Assembly: GCA_016281815.1 (NCBI GenBank)
Contig: JAEEJK010000069.1
Coordinates: 40,448 to 104,447 of the forward strand
Direction: 5' to 3'
Source of the DNA: Prevotella sp.
GTDB lineage: Bacteria; Bacteroidota; Bacteroidia; Bacteroidales; Bacteroidaceae
Length of the DNA: 64,000 bases
Below, in pieces: positions 45,155-54,501 of this stretch (positions are counted from its first letter, which is position 1; every line of letters begins with the position of its first letter). The notes below the pieces were generated by a model. It made no database searches. It saw only the letters and a program-made list of their open reading frames with translations, and was not told the DNA's origin. Position numbers and translations under genes: made by a program.

Positions 45155-47526
45155 CAGCATCCCGTCCCGTAGAAGACCGTCTCGTTGGGGGCAGGCTTGG
45201 TCTTGAGTGGTATGATGATTTCCTTCATCCAAGAGGGCTTGCCTGTGTTGGGATAGGTCTTGAGTTTCTCCTGCCACTCTTCGTCAGTGAGTCTCGGCTG
45301 GTCCATGGGCTGTTTGAACTCACGGTAGGAGAACACACCACCTCGCATCAAGTAGAGATAACCATCGACTTCCACTACGGTATATATCTCGCTGGCAGGA
45401 CCTACAGCCTCAAAGAGGATGGACTTCTCAGGGTTATTGTCGCCGTTGGAAGTATAGACATCCGCCACGACAGCAATAGACTTGTCGGCACCCTGCACGT
45501 CAAACCACCCCATCAGAGTTTGGTCGGGCTCCTTGATGAGTTCGAGGGACAGGTTCTCAAAGGCGGCACCGATATAGCGGATATGGTCATACTCCTCGTT
45601 GGTGAGCCGCTTGCCTTCCAGTTCCTTATTGGTGGCATTTAGGCAGAACTCTGCCTCGTCCTTGATGTCTTCCGTGATGCTGATGATATCATCTGTCAGC
45701 AGGTTGTACTTGGAGAATACCGCACGAGTCTGGTCGATGAGCGTGATGGCCTTGCTCCAGAAGCCCTTGTTGGGTTCCACATATCCCGTCACTGTCGGTG
45801 CTGGCAGACTGCCGTCACCACACTCAGCAGCCATAGGCTGTTTGGCATAGAGGATGGCGTCGTGCTTGAGTTCTGCCCATGAAGCAAGCGTTGCGTTGAG
45901 GTTTTTCTTGTTCCACTGCGGGGTCTTCATGAAATACGGCAGGCGTGGGTCATCAAACACATTGAGCGCATTGAGTGTGGACAGCCATTGGTTGGCGATG
46001 CACACGTTCCAGTCGGTAGCCTTCATCACCTTCTTCACTTTGTTGAGATTAGGTGTGAAACCCTCCCACTGCTTGTCCTGCTTCAGTTCATCGATGAGGA
46101 TGCGCTCGGCGGCAAAACTGCCCATGGCTGCCATCACGTCGAGGCCCATCGGTACATCGCGCTTGGTCTGTTCGTTGTCGCAGTCAACCATCTCCTGCAG
46201 CACCTCGGCATCTGGCTGGTAGCGCTGAGGCATGAAATTGATCTTGTTGTGCGAGGTACGCTCAAACTTAGGCCGTATGCGGGTCTGCTTCTCCGCAATC
46301 TCATCGATGCGCTTGCGGAAATTGTCCAAAGCCTTGCCCTTCTTCATCAACTGTGCCATGGTGACACCCTGCTCCTTCATCACATCGCCCACTTGGGTGA
46401 TGGTGATGTTGTCGGGAGCACCCATGAGGAAAGTGATGGGCTCAAACACACTGTCGTAGGCTTTTTTCACTGCAGCATCGGATCGTACTGCGTCGGCGAT
46501 GAGCGCGGCACACCTGAGTCTGAAATCATCGTCGGTGCCAAAAGGAACTGACTGCAGCCACATCATCGCACGGAAATACTTCTTGCACTGCTCCGAACGG
46601 GTGTAGTGTCCACGAGGCTTGAACAGGCCGTAGCCAAACTTCACGCGGGTATATCCCAAGAACTCCGAATAGCCGTCGCTTGCGTTCATGCTCTTCTCAT
46701 ACTCTTCCTTCGCCATTGCTGTATAGGTGGCAGGCACCGTCAAAGACTTGCCGCTGATAAGTTGGTGGGCGACAGCAAAATAGGCGGTGTTCCACTCGGC
46801 GCACTGCCGAATGGCAGCATCCGATGTACCGGAAGCCAGACTGTTCATATTCTTGTGTAATTTTTGGCACAAGTCCTGTATCACACCGCTGAGTTTGCCT
46901 TCCTCCACCTTCCGCATCATCGTGTCGAAATAGAGGTGAAAGAGTTGCAGGTAGAGGTCGGTGGTAACGAAGTTGGGGAACATGCAGTAGTCGTTTTTCT
47001 CATACACCTGAAATATCTGCTCATGGTCGGCCTCAGCGATACCGAACCCATATTTGGAGAGGTGAGCCTTCATCTCAGCAGGGAAATCTTCCAACTGGAA
47101 TGGATTGACAAGGTTGTCGAGGTTGACGATGCCTGCTGAAGTAGTAAAGTTGCGTTTGCGCAGTTCGTCCTCTCGGGCCTTGAGTTTGTTGATGAACGCC
47201 GTCTCCTTGGCAGTGTACTTCACCGGTCCCATTTCCTCCTCGGCACGTTTCCACGCCAGACTGTCATACCACGACGTGGTGTTGAAGAGCAAGCGCAGTT
47301 CGCTGCTGTTGAAGAGATAGCCTTGCTTGGCCGCAAATGAGTTGCGCAGGGCACGCAGTTCACAGATATTGAGTTGCGAGATATCCATGTTAAGGTCTAC
47401 TTTGCGGAGTTTCTCCACATTGATTTTTCCCTTTCCAGGAAGGACGATGGGTTTTGTCTCCTGTGCGGAAAGGGTGAGCGTTGCCATGAACGCTGTGAGC
47501 AATACAAGATATTTTCTCATAGTCAT
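45154..47526 (-). CDS. DUF3160 domain secreted protein
   Basis: The 790-residue protein has a signal peptide (ends LTLSAQ). Most of the rest is the DUF3160 domain, an all-helical family of unknown function. It includes NFVTTDLYLQLFHLYFDTMM and a central series of long helices, and the C-terminus closes with PNETVFYGTGC. It overlaps capA by TGATG and lies 16 nt after the small secreted gene at 47543. The three genes plus the TlpA-like gene upstream form one minus-strand run. No catalytic motif could be picked out. Confidence 0.85.
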   Translation of the reverse strand: MTMRKYLVLLTAFMATLTLSAQETKPIVLPGKGKINVEKLRKVDLNMDISQLNICELRALRNSFAAKQGYLFNSSELRLLFNTTSWYDSLAWKRAEEEMGPVKYTAKETAFINKLKAREDELRKRNFTTSAGIVNLDNLVNPFQLEDFPAEMKAHLSKYGFGIAEADHEQIFQVYEKNDYCMFPNFVTTDLYLQLFHLYFDTMMRKVEEGKLSGVIQDLCQKLHKNMNSLASGTSDAAIRQCAEWNTAYFAVAHQLISGKSLTVPATYTAMAKEEYEKSMNASDGYSEFLGYTRVKFGYGLFKPRGHYTRSEQCKKYFRAMMWLQSVPFGTDDDFRLRCAALIADAVRSDAAVKKAYDSVFEPITFLMGAPDNITITQVGDVMKEQGVTMAQLMKKGKALDNFRKRIDEIAEKQTRIRPKFERTSHNKINFMPQRYQPDAEVLQEMVDCDNEQTKRDVPMGLDVMAAMGSFAAERILIDELKQDKQWEGFTPNLNKVKKVMKATDWNVCIANQWLSTLNALNVFDDPRLPYFMKTPQWNKKNLNATLASWAELKHDAILYAKQPMAAECGDGSLPAPTVTGYVEPNKGFWSKAITLIDQTRAVFSKYNLLTDDIISITEDIKDEAEFCLNATNKELEGKRLTNEEYDHIRYIGAAFENLSLELIKEPDQTLMGWFDVQGADKSIAVVADVYTSNGDNNPEKSILFEAVGPASEIYTVVEVDGYLYLMRGGVFSYREFKQPMDQPRLTDEEWQEKLKTYPNTGKPSWMKEIIIPLKTKPAPNETVFYGTGC

Positions 47527-47542
47527 AAAAGATTTGGTGTTA

Positions 47543-48043
47543 TCATTCCGATGTTAAAGTACAGAAAACAGAGAGGGCCTCCTCAAGTGAGACATTGGCA
47601 GCCAAGAACCGCAATGCCCCAAGTCCGAACTTCCGCCATTCGTGCTCGAGGACGGCATAGTGTCCGTCAGTGGTCGCCTGCAATGTGCGCACCCGTCCGT
47701 CTGTAAAGCAGAAGTCGTGCAGGATACCTCCCAACCGCGACCCCATCCACAATGCGCGGATACGCCCATGATGGTTTTTGAAGATGAAGAGTCTCCGTGC
47801 CATGACGGGATCGAAGCGGGTGGTCTTCACCACACCAACGAGAGCATCTTCCGACCCGTCGCCATCCACGTCACCTGTGCAAAACTGATAGACCTCGAAG
47901 GGCAAACGGTGGCGGTCGGTGGTGGAATCCGTGGTGAGCACCAAGTAGGAAAGAGAGTCGCTGACCGTCTCTATGGTGAACTGCTGGGCCATCGTCATGA
48001 CAGCCCACAGACACATCACGGATATCATGTTCAGGTAGCGCAT
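47543..48043 (-). CDS. Hypothetical secreted protein with a possible FG-GAP-like calcium motif
   Basis: The 166-residue protein has a signal peptide (ends VMTMAQ). Its family is not recognised. The segment FCTGDVDGDGSEDALVGVV resembles the Asp-rich loop of FG-GAP/VCBS beta-propeller repeats, and only one copy is present. It lies 16 nt before DUF3160 and 30 nt after the TlpA-like gene on the same strand. It may accompany the DUF3160 protein; this is from position only. Confidence 0.72.
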   Translation of the reverse strand: MRYLNMISVMCLWAVMTMAQQFTIETVSDSLSYLVLTTDSTTDRHRLPFEVYQFCTGDVDGDGSEDALVGVVKTTRFDPVMARRLFIFKNHHGRIRALWMGSRLGGILHDFCFTDGRVRTLQATTDGHYAVLEHEWRKFGLGALRFLAANVSLEEALSVFCTLTSE

Positions 48044-48073
48044 GGTCGTTCCACCAAAGAGTAGCCTGAATAT

Positions 48074-49249
48074 CTACAGGTATTTGACAATGTCTGTCTC
48101 AAGATTCTTGATCTGCTGCGGACCGAGTTCAACCCTATTGTCACGGCTGATGATATAGTCAACAGGCAAGTTCTGAGCCTGGAAGAGATAGGACTGTGTA
48201 TGCGAGCCGTCATCCCGTACCGAAATCCACGGCAGCGCGGCTGTCTGCGTCTTCCAGAAATGCTCATCATCATCAAGCGACACTTGGTAAATCTCCAGTC
48301 CCCGGTCGTGGTATTTGGTGTACAATTCACGCAGGGCGATGATGCGCTGCATCGACCCCTCTGCCCCGAAGAGATGGAAGTCGAGCAAGACCACCTTTCC
48401 TTTGAGGTCGGTGAGGCGACGAGTTACGCCCTTGTTGTCGGGCAGTACGATGTCGATGATTTCAGCCACTGTGATCTTGTCGGCATCAATAGTGAGGCCG
48501 TCCTTCTCAGCCTGGACGATGCGCTTGGTTTTCATTGCCTCAAGAGCGATGTTATGCAGATTCTCACCCCTGAGCGATTGGGGATGGTAGGTATCCCAAC
48601 TGGTGGCCACCGCCGAGAAAGGCTTGACGTCGTCGATGTCGCGGCGTGGGTCGAACACCATCATGTATGACTTGCCTACTACGATACCCTGGAAGAGGGC
48701 GAAATAGGACGAGGCGTCTCCCGGAGCCTTGTATATATAGTGGTTCATCACATCCTTCTTATAGGCACCCACTACTGCGAGTATGCTATCACCCACTGCT
48801 GTAGCGTTGAGGTCGGGGGCATCAAGTATTTTCCTCGCGAGTGCCTGCAACTGAATCTGCTTGAGTGCAAGTTCCCGGATGGTCGCATTGCTCTTTCCTC
48901 CCTCAATGGTATAGTCTGATGCCATGGTGGGATAAGCAGCCTTCACCGAGATGGTCTCTGTGGAGTCGACGGCGAAATTGATGATCTGCTGTGCGATGCG
49001 CAGGCGGTAGAAATCCGGTGCATCGGAAGGTACTTCCTTGGAGAAGGAGAATGCACCGTCGGCTGTAAGTTTCACGGAGTCAATCTTCTGCGGTCCGTCG
49101 AGTGCCATGTTCTCGAGATAAAGCATGGAGTCGGCGGCCTCGGTTATAGTACCTTCTATCTTGAACTTACCATTGCTGCATGCGGAGAGGCAGAGTGCAG
49201 CCACCACAGCGGCTGCAGGCAAAACGCCCATTTTCATTTTCATCTTCAT
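48074..49249 (-). CDS. TlpA/AhpC-like lipoprotein with lost CxxC motif (DUF4369 type)
   Basis: The 391-residue lipoprotein (Cys24 in LCLSACSNG) has an N-terminal DUF4369-like beta domain and helical linker (about 30-260), followed by a thioredoxin-like domain from about 265. In the domain the usual CxxC segment reads DFHLFGAEGSMQR (290-302), so the two cysteines are replaced by Ala296 and Ser299. A redox role is therefore unlikely. Several in-frame Met codons precede the signal sequence; the first (49249) is used. It is first in a run with the small secreted, DUF3160 and capA genes and has its own promoter. Confidence 0.85.
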   Translation of the reverse strand: MKMKMKMGVLPAAAVVAALCLSACSNGKFKIEGTITEAADSMLYLENMALDGPQKIDSVKLTADGAFSFSKEVPSDAPDFYRLRIAQQIINFAVDSTETISVKAAYPTMASDYTIEGGKSNATIRELALKQIQLQALARKILDAPDLNATAVGDSILAVVGAYKKDVMNHYIYKAPGDASSYFALFQGIVVGKSYMMVFDPRRDIDDVKPFSAVATSWDTYHPQSLRGENLHNIALEAMKTKRIVQAEKDGLTIDADKITVAEIIDIVLPDNKGVTRRLTDLKGKVVLLDFHLFGAEGSMQRIIALRELYTKYHDRGLEIYQVSLDDDEHFWKTQTAALPWISVRDDGSHTQSYLFQAQNLPVDYIISRDNRVELGPQQIKNLETDIVKYL

Positions 49250-49272
49250 TTCTGTTGGTTGTTATTTTTGCG

Positions 49273-49303
49273 CAAAAATAGCGAAAGTAGCAGGAATATC
49301 AAA
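49273..49303 (-). promoter_or_regulatory. Promoter of the TlpA-like/DUF3160/capA run
   Basis: On the minus strand TTTG (49303-49300), a 19-nt spacer and TATTTTTG (49280-49273) match the consensus. The start codon lies 23 nt beyond the -7 box. Confidence 0.75.
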
Positions 49304-49315
49304 ATTTTTGGGCAC

Positions 49316-49354
49316 AAAAAAAGTCGGGCATCCAAGAGATGTCCGACTTTTTTT
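49316..49354 (-). terminator. Terminator after the BACON/OB lipoprotein gene
   Basis: A long stem pairs AAAAAAAGTCGG-G-CATC with GATG-T-CCGACTTTTTTT around CAAGA, followed by T-rich sequence in either direction. It lies 12 nt past the stop at 49367. Confidence 0.85.
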
Positions 49355-49366
49355 TAACTACTTGAT

Positions 49367-50896
49367 TCATTCAGCCTTCTCGTGCGAGAAATAGATGCCT
49401 CCGCAGAGTTCCACCAAACCCTTGTAGGTGTCTTTGTAGCCAATCATGGTCAGTTTGTCACCCACCTCGATATTGGCAGCCTTGATGAAGCCCTTACGAG
49501 CATCGCCTGTGGCACCGTAGCCTGAATAGCAACCATAGACATAGAGTTCATTGGTTCCGTCTGTGATATGGAGGTTGCCATAGTCGTTTTCTGCTCCAGC
49601 GCTGCTGAGCAAATCCTTCACTGTGCCAGTCACCATGTAGTAAACCTCCTTGGAATCCTCCTTGGCGAGGAACTCCTCAATGCTCACCTCTGTGACAGCA
49701 TACTTCAGTTCTTCAAATTTGCCCTCAACCATTTGCGGACTGTCCTTGTAAGCGCCACGTTTGCCCACTACGGTGACGATGTCACCCACCTTGGCACCGG
49801 CTTCTATGAAGCCTTCCATACGGTAGACGAGTGTCTTGCCCGAGTAGTCCTGGATATAGAAACTCTTGCCCTGCTTGTCACTGGCATAGAGTTCTGTGAT
49901 CACACCCGTGATGCGGAACTGTGTATCGCCCACCTCAGCGGCGAGGAAGTCAGCCACCGGCACCTCGAGGATGGCACCCAACTGGTTGATGGTGGCCTGT
50001 GAGGTGTATTCCTTCTTGCCATCAGTGGTTTTGAAGGTCACTGTAGTGTTGCGGTCGCCGCCGGCATTGGGAGCAGCACGGAAAGTGATGGTGGGATTTC
50101 CACCCACTGTTGAGGCAACAACACCGAGCCAACTCTTTGCCTCTTCGGGAATCTCCACGGCCACACCGGCACCCTTGCAGGTCAGGTGGGCAACAATATC
50201 ACCACCCTCAAGCGGCAACACATCGGCCTTCACACCACCGACAGTGAGTGAGTCGCACTTGATAAGTGACTTCTCTATCTTGACGACTGTCACGTTGACC
50301 AGTTCCACGGTACCATTATAGGTGGTCTTCGGACCCTCAACGGTGACCTGATCACCCACCTCGATTCCCAGACTGAGGAAGTTCTTTTCGGCGCCTTTGG
50401 CATCAAGCGTACCATAGATATACACCTCTCCAGTACCATCGTCCAGATACCAGTTGCCATACGTGGTGTTCGCAATCTTGGTGACAACACCCGTCACGCG
50501 GTAGGTTTTGGAGTCAGGACCAGCCAACACCTCGGCACAAGTAGCGTTGGAAACGGTAGCGATGCCTTGGATGATGTTGATGCGCTGGGTCTTGCCCTCG
50601 CAAGTGATGAGCACCTCGGCTGTGCGGCCCTCACCTGCTTCAGCAGAGAAAGTGATGGTCCCATTGCCAGAACCAGAAGCAGGTGACACGGTCAGCCAAG
50701 CAGGAATGTCAGAGACAGTCCAGTTGCCATTGGCCACGATATCGATGGATGTGGAGCCGCCATTGGTATTGAGGCTCACGTACGATTGTGACACACGGAT
50801 CTCGTCGAGATACGTCGGGTCATTGTCATCGGAGCAACCAGTAAAGATGGCTGCGATGACTGCTACGAAGAACGGAAAGAAATATTTGAGTTTCAT
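49367..50896 (-). CDS. Lipoprotein with BACON and repeated OB-like domains
   Basis: The 509-residue lipoprotein (Cys21 in FTGCSDD) has a BACON domain (about 30-110; GNWTVSDIPAWLTVSPASGS), an OB-like module, a second BACON-like domain (about 225-320) and two more OB-like modules to the end. The OB modules share YRVTGVVT / FRITGVIT / YMVTGTVK, a display such as YLDDGTGEVYIYG, and a closing VGDQVTVEG-type strand. BACON domains in Bacteroidetes often bind carbohydrate or mucin. It lies 27 nt after the TonB receptor gene on the same strand and is probably its surface partner. The ligand is unknown. Confidence 0.85.
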   Translation of the reverse strand: MKLKYFFPFFVAVIAAIFTGCSDDNDPTYLDEIRVSQSYVSLNTNGGSTSIDIVANGNWTVSDIPAWLTVSPASGSGNGTITFSAEAGEGRTAEVLITCEGKTQRINIIQGIATVSNATCAEVLAGPDSKTYRVTGVVTKIANTTYGNWYLDDGTGEVYIYGTLDAKGAEKNFLSLGIEVGDQVTVEGPKTTYNGTVELVNVTVVKIEKSLIKCDSLTVGGVKADVLPLEGGDIVAHLTCKGAGVAVEIPEEAKSWLGVVASTVGGNPTITFRAAPNAGGDRNTTVTFKTTDGKKEYTSQATINQLGAILEVPVADFLAAEVGDTQFRITGVITELYASDKQGKSFYIQDYSGKTLVYRMEGFIEAGAKVGDIVTVVGKRGAYKDSPQMVEGKFEELKYAVTEVSIEEFLAKEDSKEVYYMVTGTVKDLLSSAGAENDYGNLHITDGTNELYVYGCYSGYGATGDARKGFIKAANIEVGDKLTMIGYKDTYKGLVELCGGIYFSHEKAE

Positions 50897-50923
50897 AATA
50901 GATTGATTCTTTGTTCTTTACTC

Positions 50924-53900
50924 TTAATTAAAGATGTATCTAATACCGATAGAGGCATACCAGCACTGACCGACAGCATGGTTGGGAGACCAGGTCTTGG
51001 TCTTGGCACTGATGGCAGCAGGTGTAGAGAAGGTAGCATAACCGTCAGCATCCACACCCTCATACTTCAGGATACGGGCCTCCGTACCGATAGACGAGTT
51101 GAGGAACTTGCTGACACCCCAACTGGAGTTGAAGAGGTTGAGCACGTTCTTGATGTCCAAAGAGAGTTGCAGTCTATGCGTGGTATTGCCGGCATTCACC
51201 TTGAAGTCGTGCTTGTAGGCGAAGTCGATACGATGCACCCAAGGAGAATAGACGCTGTAAGGCTCAGCATACTCACCCTGATGCTTCTTCAGATAACTGT
51301 CGTTGTGAACGAAGCCCATGAACCGATCGGCATCATCCTGTGAGACGAAGCGGAACTCCTTGTTGGCCACCTGCCCGTCGGTAGGAATATAAATAGCGTC
51401 GTAGTTGTAACCGTCGCTGTTCATATCGTTCACCATCATGTAGGAGTAGTTGTAACCACCCTGCCAGGTCTCATAGATGAAACTATAGTGGTTGCCGCTC
51501 TTGTCGTGGATAGTAGCGTTGGCTACGAAACGGTTGGGGGTCACATACTGCGAGTTGTGCAGTTTGATGTTGTTGGGACCTTCCACAGTGGGAACATAGG
51601 TGAAGGCCGACTCAGCAGCGGAACCCGGCATACCCGTCACCTCTTTTGATACGGTGTGGGTATAGGCAGCCATGAGGTTCAACCACTCAAACGGTTGTGC
51701 GGTCAGGGTGACGTTGGCTGTCCATCCGTAGCCCTTGCTGGTGTTCTCAAGCATGAAGGCCTTGGTGCCTGTGCGGAATCCAGCGGGGAAGATGGGACGG
51801 TTGTCGACACCATTGAAGCGAGCGAAGCCGCCAACGGTGGGAATAGCCCAGTCAGAGATGCAGTTGTCGTGAATCTTCTTGTTGAAGATACCCTCAATCG
51901 TTGCAGTGAAGGGGAAGTTGACAGGAATCTGGTAATCGATGGCCAGAGAGGTCTTCCACACCTGCGGCATCTTGAAGTTGGGGTCGACAGCGGAGATAGA
52001 AGAAGGAACGGTACCCATCTCAGGTGTCACATACGAGGGATAGCCCATGGAGAACAGTTTATTCTGCAGGGCAGCCACCGAGGCATGTCCATTTTCGGTC
52101 ACCAAGCCACCGGCAAACTGGCTCATGTCGATATAACGGTTGCCGTTGGCATCTGTCGTGTAAGCGCCAGAGTAATTCTCAAAGCCCTTGGCAGCAGCAT
52201 TGGTCTTGCCATCCCAAACCTTGGTTTTGGCATTGAGTTGTGCCTGATACTGCACCAGACCGCCGTTGGTAGGCATATTGGTGAAGAACACGAGAGGCAG
52301 ACGGCCAGAGAAAAAGCCTGAACCGCCACGGATTTTGAGGCTCTTGTTGCCGAATACATCGTAGGTGAAGCCCAAACGCGGGGAGAAAGTGATGCTGGTA
52401 TCAGGCCATTTGCCTGTATCAATATGACGGCCACTGTAATCAAGGTCGTAGATGGCCTTGTTGGTCATCAGGTCGCTGTTGTTGAAGAACAAGCCGTCGA
52501 TACGGAGTCCGTAGGTCAGTTTGAATTTGTCGGTCACGTTCCAGTCGTCCTGGCCATAGATGCCAGCACGGTTGAACTGCACACGGGCGGCAGGCTTCGT
52601 CTCTCCGTCGTAGCCGTAGGTCAGACAGACAATCTCAGGAGCGGCACCATTCATGAAATCATCCATGCTGGTGTAACGATAATAACCTGTACCATTACGC
52701 ATATACTGGTTGTCGGCCATCTGGTGCTCGAAGGTGACACCAGCCATGATTTTGTGCTTGCCCATGTAATAGGTCACGTCGTCCTTGATGTTCCAGATGG
52801 TGTTGTGCACGGCATTGTTCCATGTGAACAACTCATAACCCAATGCCATGTAGTTGTTGTCACCACCGTCGAGGATGTCGATGAACGGGAACTCTGAGGA
52901 GTTGGTGCCGCGGATATCGTCGAGTTTGGAGTATGTGGCCAGGAACTGGTTGGAGAGTTTGTCTGTCAGACGGCTGTTCAAGTCGACGGAGAAAGAGTGA
53001 ACGAGGTTGTCCATCGAATACATCGAATTGGCAAATGCCATCGAATACTGCGACATACGGGCACCGCTCATACGTGTGCCACCGTCCATGGAGGTAGCGT
53101 TGGGAGCATTCCAGATGGTATTCTTGGTGTAGTTGTAACGCAGGGCCAGGTGATGCTTGTCGGTGATGTTCCAATCCAAGCGGGCCAGCAACTTGTAATT
53201 GCTCTCATCAGCGGGGAAACTGGTCCAACTGCCTGTGTTGTAACCATACTTGTTCTTGACAAAGTTGGAGATGGTCTCCAAGTCAGAGAGGGTGGTACGC
53301 GAGATGTTCTGTGCCACATCTGCCACACCGTTCTTTGAACCACGCCAAGGAGAGGAGATGGTCGGAGTCTTGATCATCTCACCATTGACGAAGAAGAAGA
53401 GTTTGTTCTTGATGATGGGTCCGCCAAGCGACAAACCGTAAGTTGTCTGGCGGTCCTTCTCACGTGCTGTGGGCAAAGCCACCTTATCAACCACATCACC
53501 ACGCAGGTTCTCGTTGCGGTGATAGATATAGGCAGAACCCTTGAAGGTGTTGGTACCCGACTTCGTAATGGCGTTGACACCACCACCGATGAAGTTGGTC
53601 TGGCGCACGTCATAAGGAGAAATCACCACCTGCAGTTCCTCAATAGCATCGAGAGAAACGGGGTTGCCACCGCCAGGCAGTTTGTCTGAAAGACCGAAGT
53701 TATTGTTGAAGTTGGCACCGTCAATGGTGAAGTTGGCCGTACGACCATCAGCACCGACAAAACTCATGCCGTTGCCACCATAGGGGGAGAGGCGTGTGAC
53801 ATCAGTGATGCTGCGGCTGACAGTAGGCAGGTTGGTAATCTGCGCATTGGTAATGTTGGTAGCAGCACCTGTCTTCTCAACGGAAAACTTGGAAGCCCTT

Positions 53901-54268
53901 CCGGAGACAACCACTTCCGACAGTTCATTGGCATCCTCTGAGAGTTCCACATCGACTTTTGAAGTCTCTGCGAGTTGAAGGGTAACGCCCCTTACGGTCA
54001 TGGTCTGATAACCGATGTAGGAAACAGTCACTGAGTACGGACCACCAGTACGCATACCCTGGATGTTGTAGAGTCCGTCGATGTTGGTCACGGCAGCGTA
54101 GCGTGTGCCCGAAGGCTCATGCACGGCTTGCACAGTGGCGCCAATCACCGTTTCGTCAGTACCTTTCAATGTCACTCGTCCACTCAGAGAGGAAGTCGTG
54201 ACCTGAGCCATCATACTGGTGACAGACATCAGCACAATGGACATCAGCAAGAAAAATCTTTTCTGCAT
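50924..54268 (-). CDS. TonB-dependent receptor with carboxypeptidase-regulatory-like domain (Oar-like)
   Basis: The 1114-residue protein has a signal peptide (ends SMMAQ) and a carboxypeptidase-regulatory-like domain (about 25-110; GTRYAAVTNIDGLYNIQGMR). A plug domain follows (about 125-240; ITNLPTVSRSITDVTRLSPY, VGADGRTANFTIDGANFNNN), then a 22-strand-type barrel ending in Phe-Asn (IRYIFN). It lacks the SusC hallmark and a SusD partner and resembles the Oar group. Its downstream neighbour is the BACON/OB lipoprotein. Transport would depend on a TonB system such as the one encoded at 20.6-23.6 kb. Substrate cannot be predicted. Confidence 0.93.
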   Translation of the reverse strand: MQKRFFLLMSIVLMSVTSMMAQVTTSSLSGRVTLKGTDETVIGATVQAVHEPSGTRYAAVTNIDGLYNIQGMRTGGPYSVTVSYIGYQTMTVRGVTLQLAETSKVDVELSEDANELSEVVVSGRASKFSVEKTGAATNITNAQITNLPTVSRSITDVTRLSPYGGNGMSFVGADGRTANFTIDGANFNNNFGLSDKLPGGGNPVSLDAIEELQVVISPYDVRQTNFIGGGVNAITKSGTNTFKGSAYIYHRNENLRGDVVDKVALPTAREKDRQTTYGLSLGGPIIKNKLFFFVNGEMIKTPTISSPWRGSKNGVADVAQNISRTTLSDLETISNFVKNKYGYNTGSWTSFPADESNYKLLARLDWNITDKHHLALRYNYTKNTIWNAPNATSMDGGTRMSGARMSQYSMAFANSMYSMDNLVHSFSVDLNSRLTDKLSNQFLATYSKLDDIRGTNSSEFPFIDILDGGDNNYMALGYELFTWNNAVHNTIWNIKDDVTYYMGKHKIMAGVTFEHQMADNQYMRNGTGYYRYTSMDDFMNGAAPEIVCLTYGYDGETKPAARVQFNRAGIYGQDDWNVTDKFKLTYGLRIDGLFFNNSDLMTNKAIYDLDYSGRHIDTGKWPDTSITFSPRLGFTYDVFGNKSLKIRGGSGFFSGRLPLVFFTNMPTNGGLVQYQAQLNAKTKVWDGKTNAAAKGFENYSGAYTTDANGNRYIDMSQFAGGLVTENGHASVAALQNKLFSMGYPSYVTPEMGTVPSSISAVDPNFKMPQVWKTSLAIDYQIPVNFPFTATIEGIFNKKIHDNCISDWAIPTVGGFARFNGVDNRPIFPAGFRTGTKAFMLENTSKGYGWTANVTLTAQPFEWLNLMAAYTHTVSKEVTGMPGSAAESAFTYVPTVEGPNNIKLHNSQYVTPNRFVANATIHDKSGNHYSFIYETWQGGYNYSYMMVNDMNSDGYNYDAIYIPTDGQVANKEFRFVSQDDADRFMGFVHNDSYLKKHQGEYAEPYSVYSPWVHRIDFAYKHDFKVNAGNTTHRLQLSLDIKNVLNLFNSSWGVSKFLNSSIGTEARILKYEGVDADGYATFSTPAAISAKTKTWSPNHAVGQCWYASIGIRYIFN

Positions 54269-54329
54269 AGTTTAGTAAAAATTAATTAAAAAACAAGACA
54301 TTTTCAATGTCCGATCTCAAATATGGATG

Positions 54330-54337
54330 CAAAATTA
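54330..54337 (-). promoter_or_regulatory. -7 box of the TonB receptor gene
   Basis: On the minus strand TAATTTTG matches TAnnTTTG, 62 nt before the start codon. No TTTG is found at the usual spacing. Confidence 0.45.
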
Positions 54338-54426
54338 GGTAAAAATTTGAATATTATAATTATAAAAATGTTAAAAAGTACATTTTTCGAGAGTATTCCT
54401 AAAAAACGCAAAATATCCCCGATTTA

Positions 54427-54458
54427 TTCGTTTATTCGCATAATATTAAGTAACTTTG
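54427..54458 (+). promoter_or_regulatory. Promoter of pnp
   Basis: TTCG (54427-54430), a 20-nt spacer and TAACTTTG (54451-54458) match the consensus with one change, 44 nt before the pnp start. Confidence 0.65.
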
Positions 54459-54501
54459 CCCGATTTATTTTTTTGATGTACAAAAACCACAAGATTTTTT
54501 G

